From contig JAYMTA010001036.1 of assembly GCA_036897625.1 (NCBI GenBank), forward strand, positions 1 through 22,248: DNA of 22,248 nucleotides, given 5' to 3'. Every line of letters starts with the position of its first letter. Positions within the stretch are counted from its first letter, which is position 1. The position numbers and the translations under genes were made by a program. Below the pieces are notes generated by a model. That model was given only the letters and a program-made list of their open reading frames with translations, ran no database searches and was not told the DNA's origin. Below, in pieces: positions 1 to 10,200 of this stretch. This DNA comes from Pelargonium cotyledonis (lineage: Eukaryota > Streptophyta > Magnoliopsida > Geraniales > Geraniaceae).

Positions 1-25
1 AAAAAAATTCTTTTTTTATTCAAGT

Positions 26-68
26 GAAACTCACACCTAACTCCTTTCAAAGAAACTTACACCTAACT
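26..68. repeat. Short tandem direct repeat
   Basis: GAAACTCACACCTAACT (26-42) recurs as GAAACTTACACCTAACT (52-68), one mismatch, 26 bp apart. No further meaning is evident. Confidence 0.6.
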
Positions 69-110
69 AAATATACTTTGTAAATGAAACTTAATTAAAT
101 ATCAAACTAC

Positions 111-297
111 CACTACAAGAAATATACATGTTTCTGACGCTGACGCCAAAAAGCGTTGGCGTAAGAAATGTCGTCGAAATTTTTTAAATAATTTTTATTT
201 TATTAAATATTTTCGACAGGATTTCCGACGCATTTTTTCGTTGTAAATTTAAAGCGTCGGAAAATTTTCCAACCTGCCTATTTCCGACGCCCTTGAG
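111..297 (+). mobile_element. CACTA (En/Spm) transposon terminus, truncated
   Basis: CACTACAAGAAA at 111-122 is the hallmark end of plant CACTA elements. It is followed by a subterminal array of GACGC/GCGTC and CGACG motifs in both orientations (about 130-295), the usual arrangement of transposase-binding repeats. I found no opposite terminus (TTTCTTGTAGTG) to its right in the window, nor any transposase coding sequence, so this looks like a broken end or deletion derivative. The inner boundary is approximate. Confidence 0.65.
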
Positions 298-531
298 AAT
301 GAAGTTGGAGTGACTGAAAAAAATGAGAGAACAGAGAAAATACATGTAACAATTCAAGGGATAATTAGTCATGTAACTCAAATTTGACAGTGTTAGCAAA
401 GGGCGCATTAAGACTAAGTATGCGGAGTTAGTTGTAGTCGCGTACGACAATATAGGTTTGAACCTGTGGGCACAGCAGGCTCATGTCGATGATATGTGAT
501 ATGCTGGATTTGCGGGTCTAAGCTGGGTCGG
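298..531. other. Intergenic, no recognised feature
   Basis: Mixed sequence between the CACTA remnant and the target duplication of the retroposon at 542. It may be interior CACTA sequence; nothing coding is visible. Confidence 0.4.
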
Positions 532-541
532 GTCAAACTGG

Positions 542-1130
542 CGGGTGTTGTGTACAATTGAAATTGACACATTATATTGTTGGATTCTTATCTCCAAGTG
601 GTCATTCCCTAGGGTTAGGGTTTTGGTGTTCCTCTTTGCTGAGGTGTAGTGCTTTTATGCCAACGAGAGGTGTATGGTGAAGGAAGCTGACCGTTTGGAA
701 GGGTGTTTGTCGGCGTACCACTCGCATAGAGGCCCTAGCGTCAGAGCAAGCAACGGGCTCCGTCAGGTCGAGATCGAGGACAAGGTCTTGGCGTCGGTGT
801 CGGGATCAGTGGGGTAGTCGGCTATGCTAGAGACGGCGACGTAGGGTCCGTATCATGTGCGTCGCCGGGTTGGGTTATGGTCCGGGGTCTTGGACTTAGG
901 TGGCTGACTGCTTGGGGAGGTGGCTACACTAATGCCATTGTTTTTATTCCCAAGTCGTTTCTTCTAGGGCTCTTCTGCATCGGTTTGGTTTTAGTTGTTG
1001 TTTGTTAGTTTCCGTTAGGTAGGTTTATTTTTTGTTTTTTAGTCGGCGCACTTTGGTTTTGTTTTATGTTGATGTACCAATGCTTTTCCGTATTTGAAAT
1101 AAATTGAAATAATTACTCGCTAAAGAAAAA
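542..1130 (+). mobile_element. Non-LTR retroposon (5'-truncated LINE or long SINE-like) with target site duplication
   Basis: A 589-bp segment is flanked by a perfect 10-bp direct repeat, GTCAAACTGG, at 532-541 and 1131-1140, and ends in an A-rich tail (aaagaaaaa). That combination is the mark of target-primed reverse transcription. The tail end is preceded by a TTTGAAATAAATTGAAAT stretch like plant LINE 3' ends. The body is more GC- and CpG-rich than its surroundings, lacks a long ORF, and carries a telomere-like AGGGTTAGGGTTTT at 611-624. The family is not recognised. Confidence 0.7.
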
Positions 1131-1140
1131 GTCAAACTGG

Positions 1141-1339
1141 TTGGTTAACTTGACCCTTAACCGATAGAAAATCCGCACACAGGCGGGTTGAGTCCAGGTC
1201 ACTCATTTCTCAGCCTGAATCCGACGCGGAACCAACCCGCGGGTCGGATAGGAGTGTCCAGGCAGAGCCGTAAGCGCGTGGGAAACACAGACGAGAGTCT
1301 CGACTGAATTCTAGAAGTCTCTTGTCATCTGATAAAACC
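1141..1339. other. CPN20 upstream region, CG-rich short repeats
   Basis: Contains several GCGGGT/ACCCGC motifs (for example 1173-1178 and 1228-1236) similar to the sequence left of the retroposon (513-548), which suggests the retroposon landed inside an older repeat. No core promoter element is evident here. Confidence 0.4.
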
Positions 1340-1437
1340 CCCATTCTATCTTTTTAGGGTTTTATTATACATTTCGAATCTCATTTCCCAACTTCCTCCG
1401 AAAGCTATCATCTTTACACTCTCTCTCTCTCTCCTTG
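1340..1437 (+). promoter_or_regulatory. CPN20: CPN20 proximal promoter and 5' UTR exon
   Basis: A telo-box (TAGGGTTT, 1355-1362) is followed by a weak TATA-like stretch (ttattatac, 1361-1369), a pyrimidine-rich leader and a CT microsatellite (about 1419-1432). Telo-boxes are common in promoters of plant housekeeping and plastid-function genes. The transcription start is not visible; I infer it lies around 1380-1400. The leader exon appears to end at 1437, before a GT. Confidence 0.45.
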
Positions 1438-1731
1438 GTATGCTTATCTTCTTCTTCTTCAGTTACTCCATTTATCTTCGTGTTTTTTTTTCTTTGTTTG
1501 TCCTCTGGTTTCTATTTCTGCTGTTAGTTTTCGTTCAATTTTCGATGATAACAAAGCTTAAATGTTTGGCTCCCGAGAAATTGGATAGGAAAATTTATAA
1601 CAAACACACTTGCCTAGTTCCGCACTTGTTCGGATATTGAGTAGTGTTCAGTTTCTGTAGTTTAGCATATATGCTACATTTTCTCAGTGGCCAAACAGAG
1701 GTTGAGAATTTAATCTGTTTTTATGGTTCAG
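1438..1731 (+). other. CPN20: Inferred 5' UTR intron of CPN20
   Basis: GT at 1438-1439 and a pyrimidine-rich approach to AG at 1730-1731, three bases before the start codon at 1735. The interval is T-rich, as plant introns are. The inference rests on splice-site quality and on the family N-terminus beginning immediately after the acceptor. Leader introns often raise expression in plants, but nothing here shows that directly. Confidence 0.5.
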
Positions 1732-1734
1732 GAA

Positions 1735-3409
1735 ATGGCGACCGCACAAATCACTGCTCCCTCAATTTCTACCAGGAGCTTGTCCTCATTTGAAGGGATT
1801 AGATCCTCGAGGGTCCAGTTTTCATCAGCGCGGACTTTGAATTTCGGCGGTCTCTCTCAGAGGTCATTCCGGGGACTCGTTGTTAGAGCTGCGGCCACTG
1901 TGGCCCCAAAGGTAATACAGTTCAACCACCTCTATCAGCAATTCAGATGTGATAATTGTATGATTGGTCAGTGTTCGATTTTATTTAACATTAGCTATTA
2001 TTAGATGTCTTTAATCTATGGTTTACATTTAGCTATGAATGGATTGGTAATTTGATTTGAACAACTTGATCTTTAGCTATGTACGGTACACTGATTCATT
2101 TCAACTTGTTCACTTTAAGTTCTTTGATATCATTGGAAACTGAAATATGTTGCATTTGGGAGTCTTTTGGAAGTCCTTATGTTGGGGATGGGAGTGTAAT
2201 TAAACTTCCTGTTCTGTATGTATGGTTGTGATTTGCTATTATTTCAATAGTGTGTCCATTAGATTAACATTTTATTGATACAACGAAGACTTTGGTACTG
2301 AATTTAAAGTAATGCACTTGAAACATTATTGAATTTTATCTTTGGCTGATATATTTGTCTTGCGATTCTCAGTATACTACAATCAAGCCATTGGCTGACA
2401 GAGTGCTGGTGAAGATTAAAACTGCAGAGGAAAAGACTTCAGGTGGCATCTTGCTTCCATCTTCAGCTCAGACTAAGCCGCAAGGAGGTGAAGTTGTTGC
2501 TGTAGGAGAGGGTAGGACAATTGGGAATACCACAATAGCTGTCAGTCTTGAGGTACCTACTGAGCTTCATCAGTTCATTATGAGCTATGATTCCCATGTT
2601 GATTACTTCTCACAAAATGTGTGGTATTATTGTTGTAGGCTGGTGCCAAAGTGGTATATTCCAAGTATGCAGGAACCGAGGTGGAGTTCGATGGAAAAAG
2701 TCATCTCATATTGAAGGAGGATGACATTGTTGGTATCCTTGAGACTGATGATATCAAGGATCTCAAACCCTTAAATGATAGAATTTTGATCAAGGTACTT
2801 TTATCCATTCAAACCTTTAAGTTATACTCCCTCTGTCCCGAAATAAGTGTCCTGTTTGAGTTTGATTTTTGTCCTAAAATAAGTGTCTTGCTTCCTTTAT
2901 AATAAGTTTGTTAGTATCCCTGAGTTTGTTAGAACAAATGTCTATAAGGATAACTTACATCTCCTTAATTTTTCTCAAAATAGAAATAAAGACACTTATT
3001 TTGGGACAAATGTTGTATTACCATGATTATCATTTGGAAGGAGTTTTATAGTATTTTTATGGCTAACAATCGTTCACAGATTGCTGAGGCCGAGGAAAAG
3101 ACAGCTGGAGGCCTGTTGTTGACCGAGGCAAGCAAGGAGAAGCCATCTATTGGCACGGTAAGATAGTTAGATATTTGGTGCAGAGTAATTCTGCATTAGA
3201 TCCTCTGATGAAATGTTGTCTGTGGGGTGAGGCAGGTCATTGCAGTTGGGCCGGGTCTTCTGGATGGGCAAGGCAACAGGAAACCGCTGACAGTATCCGC
3301 AGGAAACACTGTTTTGTATGCTAAATATGCAGGGAATGACTTCAAAGGCCCTGATGGCTCTAACTATATTGTTCTAAGGGCATCTGATGTGATGGCTGTT
3401 CTCTCTTAG
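1735..3409 (+). CDS. CPN20: 20 kDa chaperonin, chloroplastic (double Cpn10 co-chaperonin), five coding exons
   Basis: Coding exons: 1735-1911, 2373-2552, 2639-2794, 3080-3157 and 3236-3409, all phase 0 with GT-AG introns, giving 254 residues (the Arabidopsis protein is about 253). Residues 1-53 form a Ser/Arg-rich plastid transit peptide ending near VVRAAA. Two tandem Cpn10 domains follow, about 60-157 and 158-254. Each has a mobile loop with the hydrophobic motif that docks on Cpn60: GGILL at 83-87 and GGLLL at 181-185. Both also carry the KYAG motif. Known role of the family: it caps the stromal Cpn60 14-mer and assists ATP-dependent folding, including that of Rubisco subunits; in Arabidopsis it also has reported roles in iron superoxide dismutase activation and ABA signalling. 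I chose the ATG at 1735 because it follows a good acceptor (AG at 1730-1731) and gives the family N-terminus MATAQ; an in-frame ATG at 1723 lies inside the inferred leader intron. No frameshift or missing motif is visible. Confidence 0.96.
1912..2372 (+). other. CPN20: CPN20 first coding intron (461 nt)
   Basis: The intron lies between the exon ending ...VAPK and the exon beginning YTTIKP. Its donor is GTAATA and it ends in TTCTCAG. It is T-rich and non-coding; I see no embedded element. Confidence 0.85.
2827..3044 (+). mobile_element. Stowaway-type (Tc1/mariner) MITE within a CPN20 intron
   Basis: The left end CTCCCTCTGTCCCGAAATAA directly follows a TA (2825-2826), the usual Stowaway target. 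The complementary right arm GACACTTATTTTGGGAC is at 2991-3007, but the outermost GGAAGGAG sits about 28 bp further out (3036-3043). The left arm core recurs as a direct repeat (GTCCTAAAATAAGTGTC at 2871-2887), 35 bp after the first. The element fills about 217 of the 285 nt of the intron at 2795-3079. Its strand is arbitrary and it has no coding capacity. Confidence 0.75.
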
Positions 3410-4254
3410 GAAAAAGTTGGACACATTTAAGATCATGTGTACACCAAATTTTCTGGCAAATTTGTTTTGAGCTTATGAATTAGAATGTAATCAGTTGTTA
3501 TAATTGGCAGCGTCGTGGTTGGTAGGCTAATTTCAATCCAATTGGTGAAGCTGAGTTCACTGATATCTAACTGCTTGCTTGAATATTTCCACCTGATATT
3601 GCCCGAAAGCACGATTACTAAATTAGTTTTTTAAGTTAATATTAACGAATAATACACTTGAGATCTATTTGTCGAGGGGAATTATGTCATTTCTGCCTGC
3701 CAGAAATGAGAGAAAATGTTGTCCAATGCACAAAACAATCTGTTTACTTTGCTGCATAAAGGTTCAGTATATTGTAGAATCTTGAATCCACCAATTAATA
3801 TTTGGATTTTGGAGGAATGAGGCTGTAAAATATATGAGCCCAACACAAACAGTTGCAGTTAAAACTAAACTATGTATTGCTGTGCATTTCTCTGCTACTG
3901 CATTTACAAATTTGGAAGAAGATGTGTCAAATCAAGCTAACACAAAGTATACCACATATTCATATCTGCCTGCTTGCCTGCCTGCAGAGCCTGGTGTGGG
4001 TGTTATTGGAGGTAACAAACTGAGACTAAACCATGTATGCTTCATCATCCACCTCACCTAACCTCCATGTTTACAGCATTTTTCTCGGCCACGAGCTCTC
4101 ACTGCTGATCAGTAAATTGAAGCTCCATCTACTCCCAAATTAAGAGATGACTGAGTGTCCACCACACCAGAACCATCCAAGAATGCAAAACTGGACATAA
4201 AAAAAAGTCCATCCATACTCTTAGTGTAGCTAGCTAGGAAACTAGAAATCTCTT
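3410..4254. other. Tail-to-tail intergenic region with the 3' UTRs of CPN20 and ARF19
   Basis: The two stop codons face each other across 845 bp. The first roughly 150-200 bp is probably the CPN20 3' UTR: a T-rich stretch followed by aatgtaatcagttgttata near 3484-3502 resembles a loose plant polyadenylation region. The ARF19 3' UTR should enter from the right, but I see no canonical AATAAA on the minus strand, which is common in plants. No other gene is evident. Confidence 0.6.
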
Positions 4255-7200
4255 TTATCTATTGAACGAGGCAGCTGAGTTGTCATCATACTGCCCTCGC
4301 CATGCATTATTCCCACTGTCAGTTCCACTGCAAGCTTGGTTGGGGACCGGTGCATGACCTAAATCTCCATCTAAGCTCATCTGCTGCACCTCAACAGAGG
4401 ACAATATCTTTATGCTCTGTACACAACTTACAAATTCCCTGAAACCAAATGAAGATAGGTTAAGAATTGGAACGAACTCCCAGACGAAAATGGGACTTTG
4501 AAGTGCACAAGATATTTGACTTACTCCCATGGATCGTCACCAACAAGTAGTATGTCATTTTCATGGTCAACATATACAAGTTTCCAGTCTGTCCTCTGAG
4601 GATCTTCTAGCTGCCCCTCGATCCCAAACATGCGAGCCAGATCACGCCTCAGCTCATCATACCCTGTGTAGCGTGTGACATCAATGGACCTTCCCACAGA
4701 GCCACGTTTTTGAACCTAACATAGTTTGGGAACAGCATTAGCATTACAAGCACATCAATGAAGAATGATACCATCCAAAACAGACATACAAATTAAATAT
4801 GTATACAAAATAAATACACAAACAGATCTCAAAATTCAAAAATGGAAGTAAGCAAGGTGCTTGTGACAATGCCACTAGTCCTAATAACATATTCAGAGGT
4901 CAAACCGCTAAAAGAGCATTTGAAACCGTACCCATCAGGCACATAAGAATATGAAGCTGCTATAGCTAGTTTCCAACTTCATAATATCTGGAGAAAATTT
5001 AACTAGAGATAAGAAGAAATTTAATACTCTTCACAAGAAATAGTTAGATTTCATCCTGCTATCATCAATTATTAATAGCACCTCCATCACAGTCCACATA
5101 AACATTTGTATCGGATTTTTATCTCACATATCCTTGGAGATAAAAGGCCAAGAAACAATACAAAAAAGTCCACTTTCAGAACAGAGAAAAGACATTGCAG
5201 CAACTGCAGTTGTCTTGCATACAGTTCTATTATAGACATTGTTCATAATGTAGTCATGTACTTCTTAAACAGCATTCTATTTACAATGTTCACTATATTT
5301 TTATTTAGTATATATACTTAAATTGCTTAGTTGTTTGTAACAATAAAATGAATGCTACCAAATCTTACGTGCAAGGCTTGTGCAACTTAGTCAGCTATCA
5401 GAGTGTCAGCCTTTGCTACTGCTTCTGTTCATAATTATAATTTTGAATTTTTGAGTAAAATAAGGGCATATCATGAAGTAGGATCATCCAGTACATGATA
5501 TATGGCTTAGTAATCTATTTATGCCAGGCATGCGTGCAACCAAGACGTAGAAACGGCATCACCTAGCAAAGCTCCTAAACTTATGAATACCATGAATGCT
5601 AACTTGCTTCAGGAAGTTAAAATGACAAGTGTTACCAACCTTTGTGTATGTGCGCATACGTTGAGTCTGGCTAGCCCAAACTCCACCATTCAAAACCCCA
5701 GTCTCAGTGATGGCAACATCATTTGAACATCCAGGCTTGAAAGGCATACTTGGAAGCCCAAATGATTGAGAGCTGATCCCAGCTGACAACTCTGTCTCAA
5801 TATCTCTTGGTGTGCCACCATAATTTGAAAGCAAGTTTTGAAGATCCTTTTGAGAGTCGAAACCTCTAGACAACAATGTGTCAGGTGCCAATCCATCAAC
5901 ATTAGATGCGAATGGAAGATTACTCCGAGGATTTGACTGAACATCACTGTCCATACAGAATGTTGGGAGGGAATAGTTCTGCTGGATGGTGCCAGCATCC
6001 AAACAATATGATGTAGCAGATGAGGATGCTTCCAATTGATCAATGATAGTACCTTTGTATTTCAATTGTTCTGGCCCTTTTGTACTTGGTAATTCATGCT
6101 TAATCCGGACATCAGGCTTGTTTTGAAGCTCGTGCATCAGATTACTTGCAGGCTCAACCATTGGATCCCCTACCATTATGGATGATATTTGTTGGTTTCT
6201 GTTAACAAAGTTTGATGGGGGAACCTGGCAATTAGCAGTTGAAGGTGAGGTTGAACATGATGGAGCGTCACCTTCAGTCAGACCAGAATGGGCTCTTACT
6301 GTTGTAAGTGGTTTGTTCTGGCTCTGAGGTTGATTCACGGGAAATTGTTGTGATGGCACAAGCATCGAAGTCGGCAAGTTGTTGCTGCTTATATGTTGTT
6401 GATGCTGAGACAAAGGCAGCTGTTGAAATTGCGGATTTTGTTGATGAACCTGTTGCTGCTGTAGCAGCTGAGGTTGCAAAAGTGAGCTTGTTGGGGAGAT
6501 CAATTTTTGCTGTTGCTGCTGCTGCTGCTGTAGTTGTTGATGCTGCTGCTGCTGCAATCTCTGTAATAACTGTAACTGAATTTGTTGCTCTGAAAGGCCC
6601 TGCTGTGATAATTGTTGTACCTGCTGCTGTACCCTCTGAGAGAGGTTATTTTGCAACAACTGTAGAGGAGATTGTTGCAATTGTGTTTGTTGTTGCTGCC
6701 TCTGTAAGAGGCCGGATTGCTGCTCCATTTGTTGTTGAAATTGTGGATGCGAGTCTTGTGGCAAAGGCGCCAACTGAAATGAACTCTTATTAATGGCAGG
6801 AACAGTTGGTTGGGATTGGCTGCTGGCATTCAGTAATTGCTGATGCTGGAGCTGAGAGTATACTGCTGGTTGCTGCAAATTTTGACTAGTAATCTGGTTA
6901 GAAGATACAGCACCATTATTTTGAAGAGGTGATTGGAAATGTTGCTGCTGTTGTTGCACTTGCTGGTGCTGGATCTGCTGTTGTTGAACTTGCTGCTGCT
7001 GAGTCTGGTGTTGCTGTAGCTGCTGCTGCTGGGTCTGCTGTTGTGGTGGTGGCGGTGATGGTGATGGTTGATGCTGTTGTTGTTGCTGCTGCTGCTGGCG
7101 CTGTTGCTGTTGCTGTTGCTGATTAATAGGTGTATGTAACAATTGCTGCGACTGTTGCTGTTGCTGTTGCTGTTGCTGCTGTTGTTGAGTCCATGCCATA

Positions 7201-10200
7201 TGTGGCTGCATCAGTTGACTGACTTGGTTTTGCTGATTTGCTTTGTTGAACTGGAGATTTGGAGAAGACATGACGGGGCTCTGAAAGCTCAATAACTTGG
7301 ATGGGTCATCACTACCATGCAAGGCAGATGGTGGCATGAATCCAGATTGGGCAGTTGGGAACTGATTGTTTTGCTGCATATTCATCCACTGAACTAAACT
7401 CAATCCAGGGAATATAGAGCTAGAGGCATCCTTCATGCCATAGTCATCTCCAAGCCAGGGCATGGCTCTCTTAAAAGCATTCTCCATATCTGACTCTTCA
7501 TCTGCATAAGTACTCCAATCAAAAACTATTGATAGTAACAATGGCCAGGAAGGGAAGCAAACAGATCTTCTTAGTCTAAGTTAATTATTATATAAGTACC
7601 CTGTGTATCCTGGCCAATAAAGGCAGTTCCTTCCAAGTCAATACAGTTTCTAGCAAGAGATCCAGTTAATGGACTATATTTTTTTGGGTGGGAGGGAACT
7701 AAATGAAAACAAACATTGACAATGACAAGTATGAACCTTCAGCTATACCAAGTTTGTGGCAAAAAAAACAAGATCTAACCAATAATCAATGATCAAAATT
7801 CCCATCATGGCGCACCACAACATTTGAAGTCTACCACAGATAGCTACTCAAAGGGATGTCCACATGGGTTATCTAGAAAAAGTAGTGTCCTAACATTTTC
7901 TTCAACATACATCAATTGAAAATCTTTCAATGGACATTATGATCCAAGCTAAGTGTACAAAGACAGTCGAAAATCTTAGCACATGCACTCAAAAATTTGA
8001 GTTTAAATGTATATTATGTGAGAACTCATTATAATACACCAAGGTTGTACACATTACCTGGCATCCCAGGTTGTTTGGGGAACTTTGGTCTGAAAAATGG
8101 AGGCGGGCATATATAGAAAGGAGTTACAACAGGCTCAACTTCCCAAATTGAAACTCTGCTAGGACGTTCACCAGCTGTTGATTCATCCCATCCAACCTAT
8201 CATAATGAACAAGTTATTGATTAAATCAGCTAGATTAAGATGTCTCTATTTCAAGAGATATTGTATTTTCACTACACCTGCGTATGAAATAAGAACACTT
8301 TACTGCCCAATATTGGAATATCATCCATATGGATCCAGTAAGAACAAACCAAGAACAGAGAAATCATCACTTTTTATACCGTAACTATAATTTAAAAGTC
8401 CTATTGACCATAAGTATGTTTGAATGTAAGCTGTGTGCAGAAGAGGGATTCAGGATTTGCATTATCATATATAATTTCACATCCCAGCCAGCATCTAAAT
8501 AATCTGCAGTTTACAAAACTAATTCTGGGGGTCAAGAGTAAGACAAAAGAACTCTAAAAGGCACTACATAGCAATATGTCATGTGATTTTCTGAATTCAT
8601 AGAAGAATAGTTGTTTTTAATAGGTATTTGAATCAATATAAAAACGTATACACACCATACCACACCACCACATATATAAAATTCTGCATCAATTAAAGTC
8701 ATCTAAATTCATCTGTAAGGGGCTAAAGTGTTTTTTAATAGGTGCTTTGGATACAAATGAAATCCATGCCATACACCACTCAGACACAGAAATTCATCAA
8801 CTGCATCCTTCAAGTTTATCCATATAAACCTTAAGTGTAGCAGAAAATTACCTGAAGATTACGCCACTGTGAGCTTTTCCACCGCACGGGATCCAAATCA
8901 CTGATACCAGTGATTGTACCCATGTACCTGCGTACTCCTGACTCTTCTGTCTCAAACATCATTCTGAACCGCATGCCAAGAGAAACTTGGGTATACATGG
9001 CTTTATTGTACTTGGCTAACGGAATCACAAATTCAGAAGGGCTTGCCCTATTAAAATCAACTGAATGTAGTCAGACAACTGAAGTGATTGCATGGGGTTG
9101 ATCACACATTCTACTCGAGTATTAAAGAGCATGCCGTAGTACCTTGGATTATAAAATACAGTAAATGGACTATTGTTAGCAGCTGCATGAGCTGCAGCAG
9201 CAAGGATCCCAATATGCATGCTATCACTGGATATGACTGATGAAGAAAGAGCTGGCTGTTGCCTATTAGCACGCCTTATACCCAACAGAAGCTGTGATTT
9301 TTCATCCCTACATTCCAATCAAATTACTCAGCTCAGTGACATAAGAAACAGTAATCTAGAAGAAATTTTGGTTTCACATTTTCCAATTTCATACCTTATA
9401 AAAAGAACAGAATCACCAGCAAAAAGTCTCTTTGTGCTAACAAAGACACTCCAACCTGTAGTAAGCAAGTGCCTTTTTGGTTGGCCTGCAATCAAGAAGC
9501 CGCAGTTTAATTTATGAATTCATTGATTTGAAATTTACACAAAAACATAAATGTTCTTTTATCTGTTTAGGTTGAAGCCACATAACCTATCCTACTACTT
9601 CTTAAGGAAGATACAGTCTTGGGCTAAGCAAACTCTGTCACAGGCTCACAGCAAATAATGAGAAGATTTTGAAAGATGCCAGTACATGCTAATAAGGGTA
9701 AAACTGGATGACCAACGAAATAAACTGCAGGTTAAATGATAATCATACATTGTTAATGGATGGAAAATTTATAAAACATAGTTTGAGAAAGGCTTGGTTG
9801 TTGTTCTTGTATAGTTATATAAACATAATGATGTTCCAACCTTACACTGTGGATTTAAACTTAATAGAACAAAATTTCAAAAAACCGAACACCAAAGGTC
9901 TATGTCAGCAGAAGAGGTAATTAGAAATATTCTGCAAGGGGAAATACCGCGATAAATATGTCTAAATGTCCATGTATTGTCATGTAAATCCTTAGCCATC
10001 AGCTCCTGAGCAGGGGGTTGCATTGAAAAATCCTATCAAACAGCTTCATGATAAGCAATAGAACGTATAGATGTTGAATGGTAATGAATAATTAAAAGCA
10101 TGACAAAACTTTGAAAAATTATACGCACTAGAGGTGGAAAGATCTTCTCAGCTGCTCTCCGAGGTACAGAAAATCCACCATGAGTACTTGTATCACTAGC

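Noticed and set aside
1723-1734. Upstream in-frame ATG of CPN20
   Set aside because: It falls within the inferred leader intron, directly before the acceptor AG at 1730-1731, and the family N-terminus begins at 1735.
5106-5321. Plus-strand 71-codon ORF inside ARF19 intron 11
   Set aside because: AT-rich chance frame within an intron on the opposite strand, with no recognisable motif.
6308-7126. Plus-strand alanine/valine-rich ORFs (6308-6793 and 6929-7126)
   Set aside because: They are antisense shadows of the ARF19 CAG/CAA tract, which reads as GCT/GTT-type codons in another frame; low-complexity products with no family.
9025-9318. Minus-strand 97-codon ORF as an independent gene
   Set aside because: It is ARF19 exon 8 with read-through into the flanking introns; splicing to neighbouring exons keeps the family sequence.
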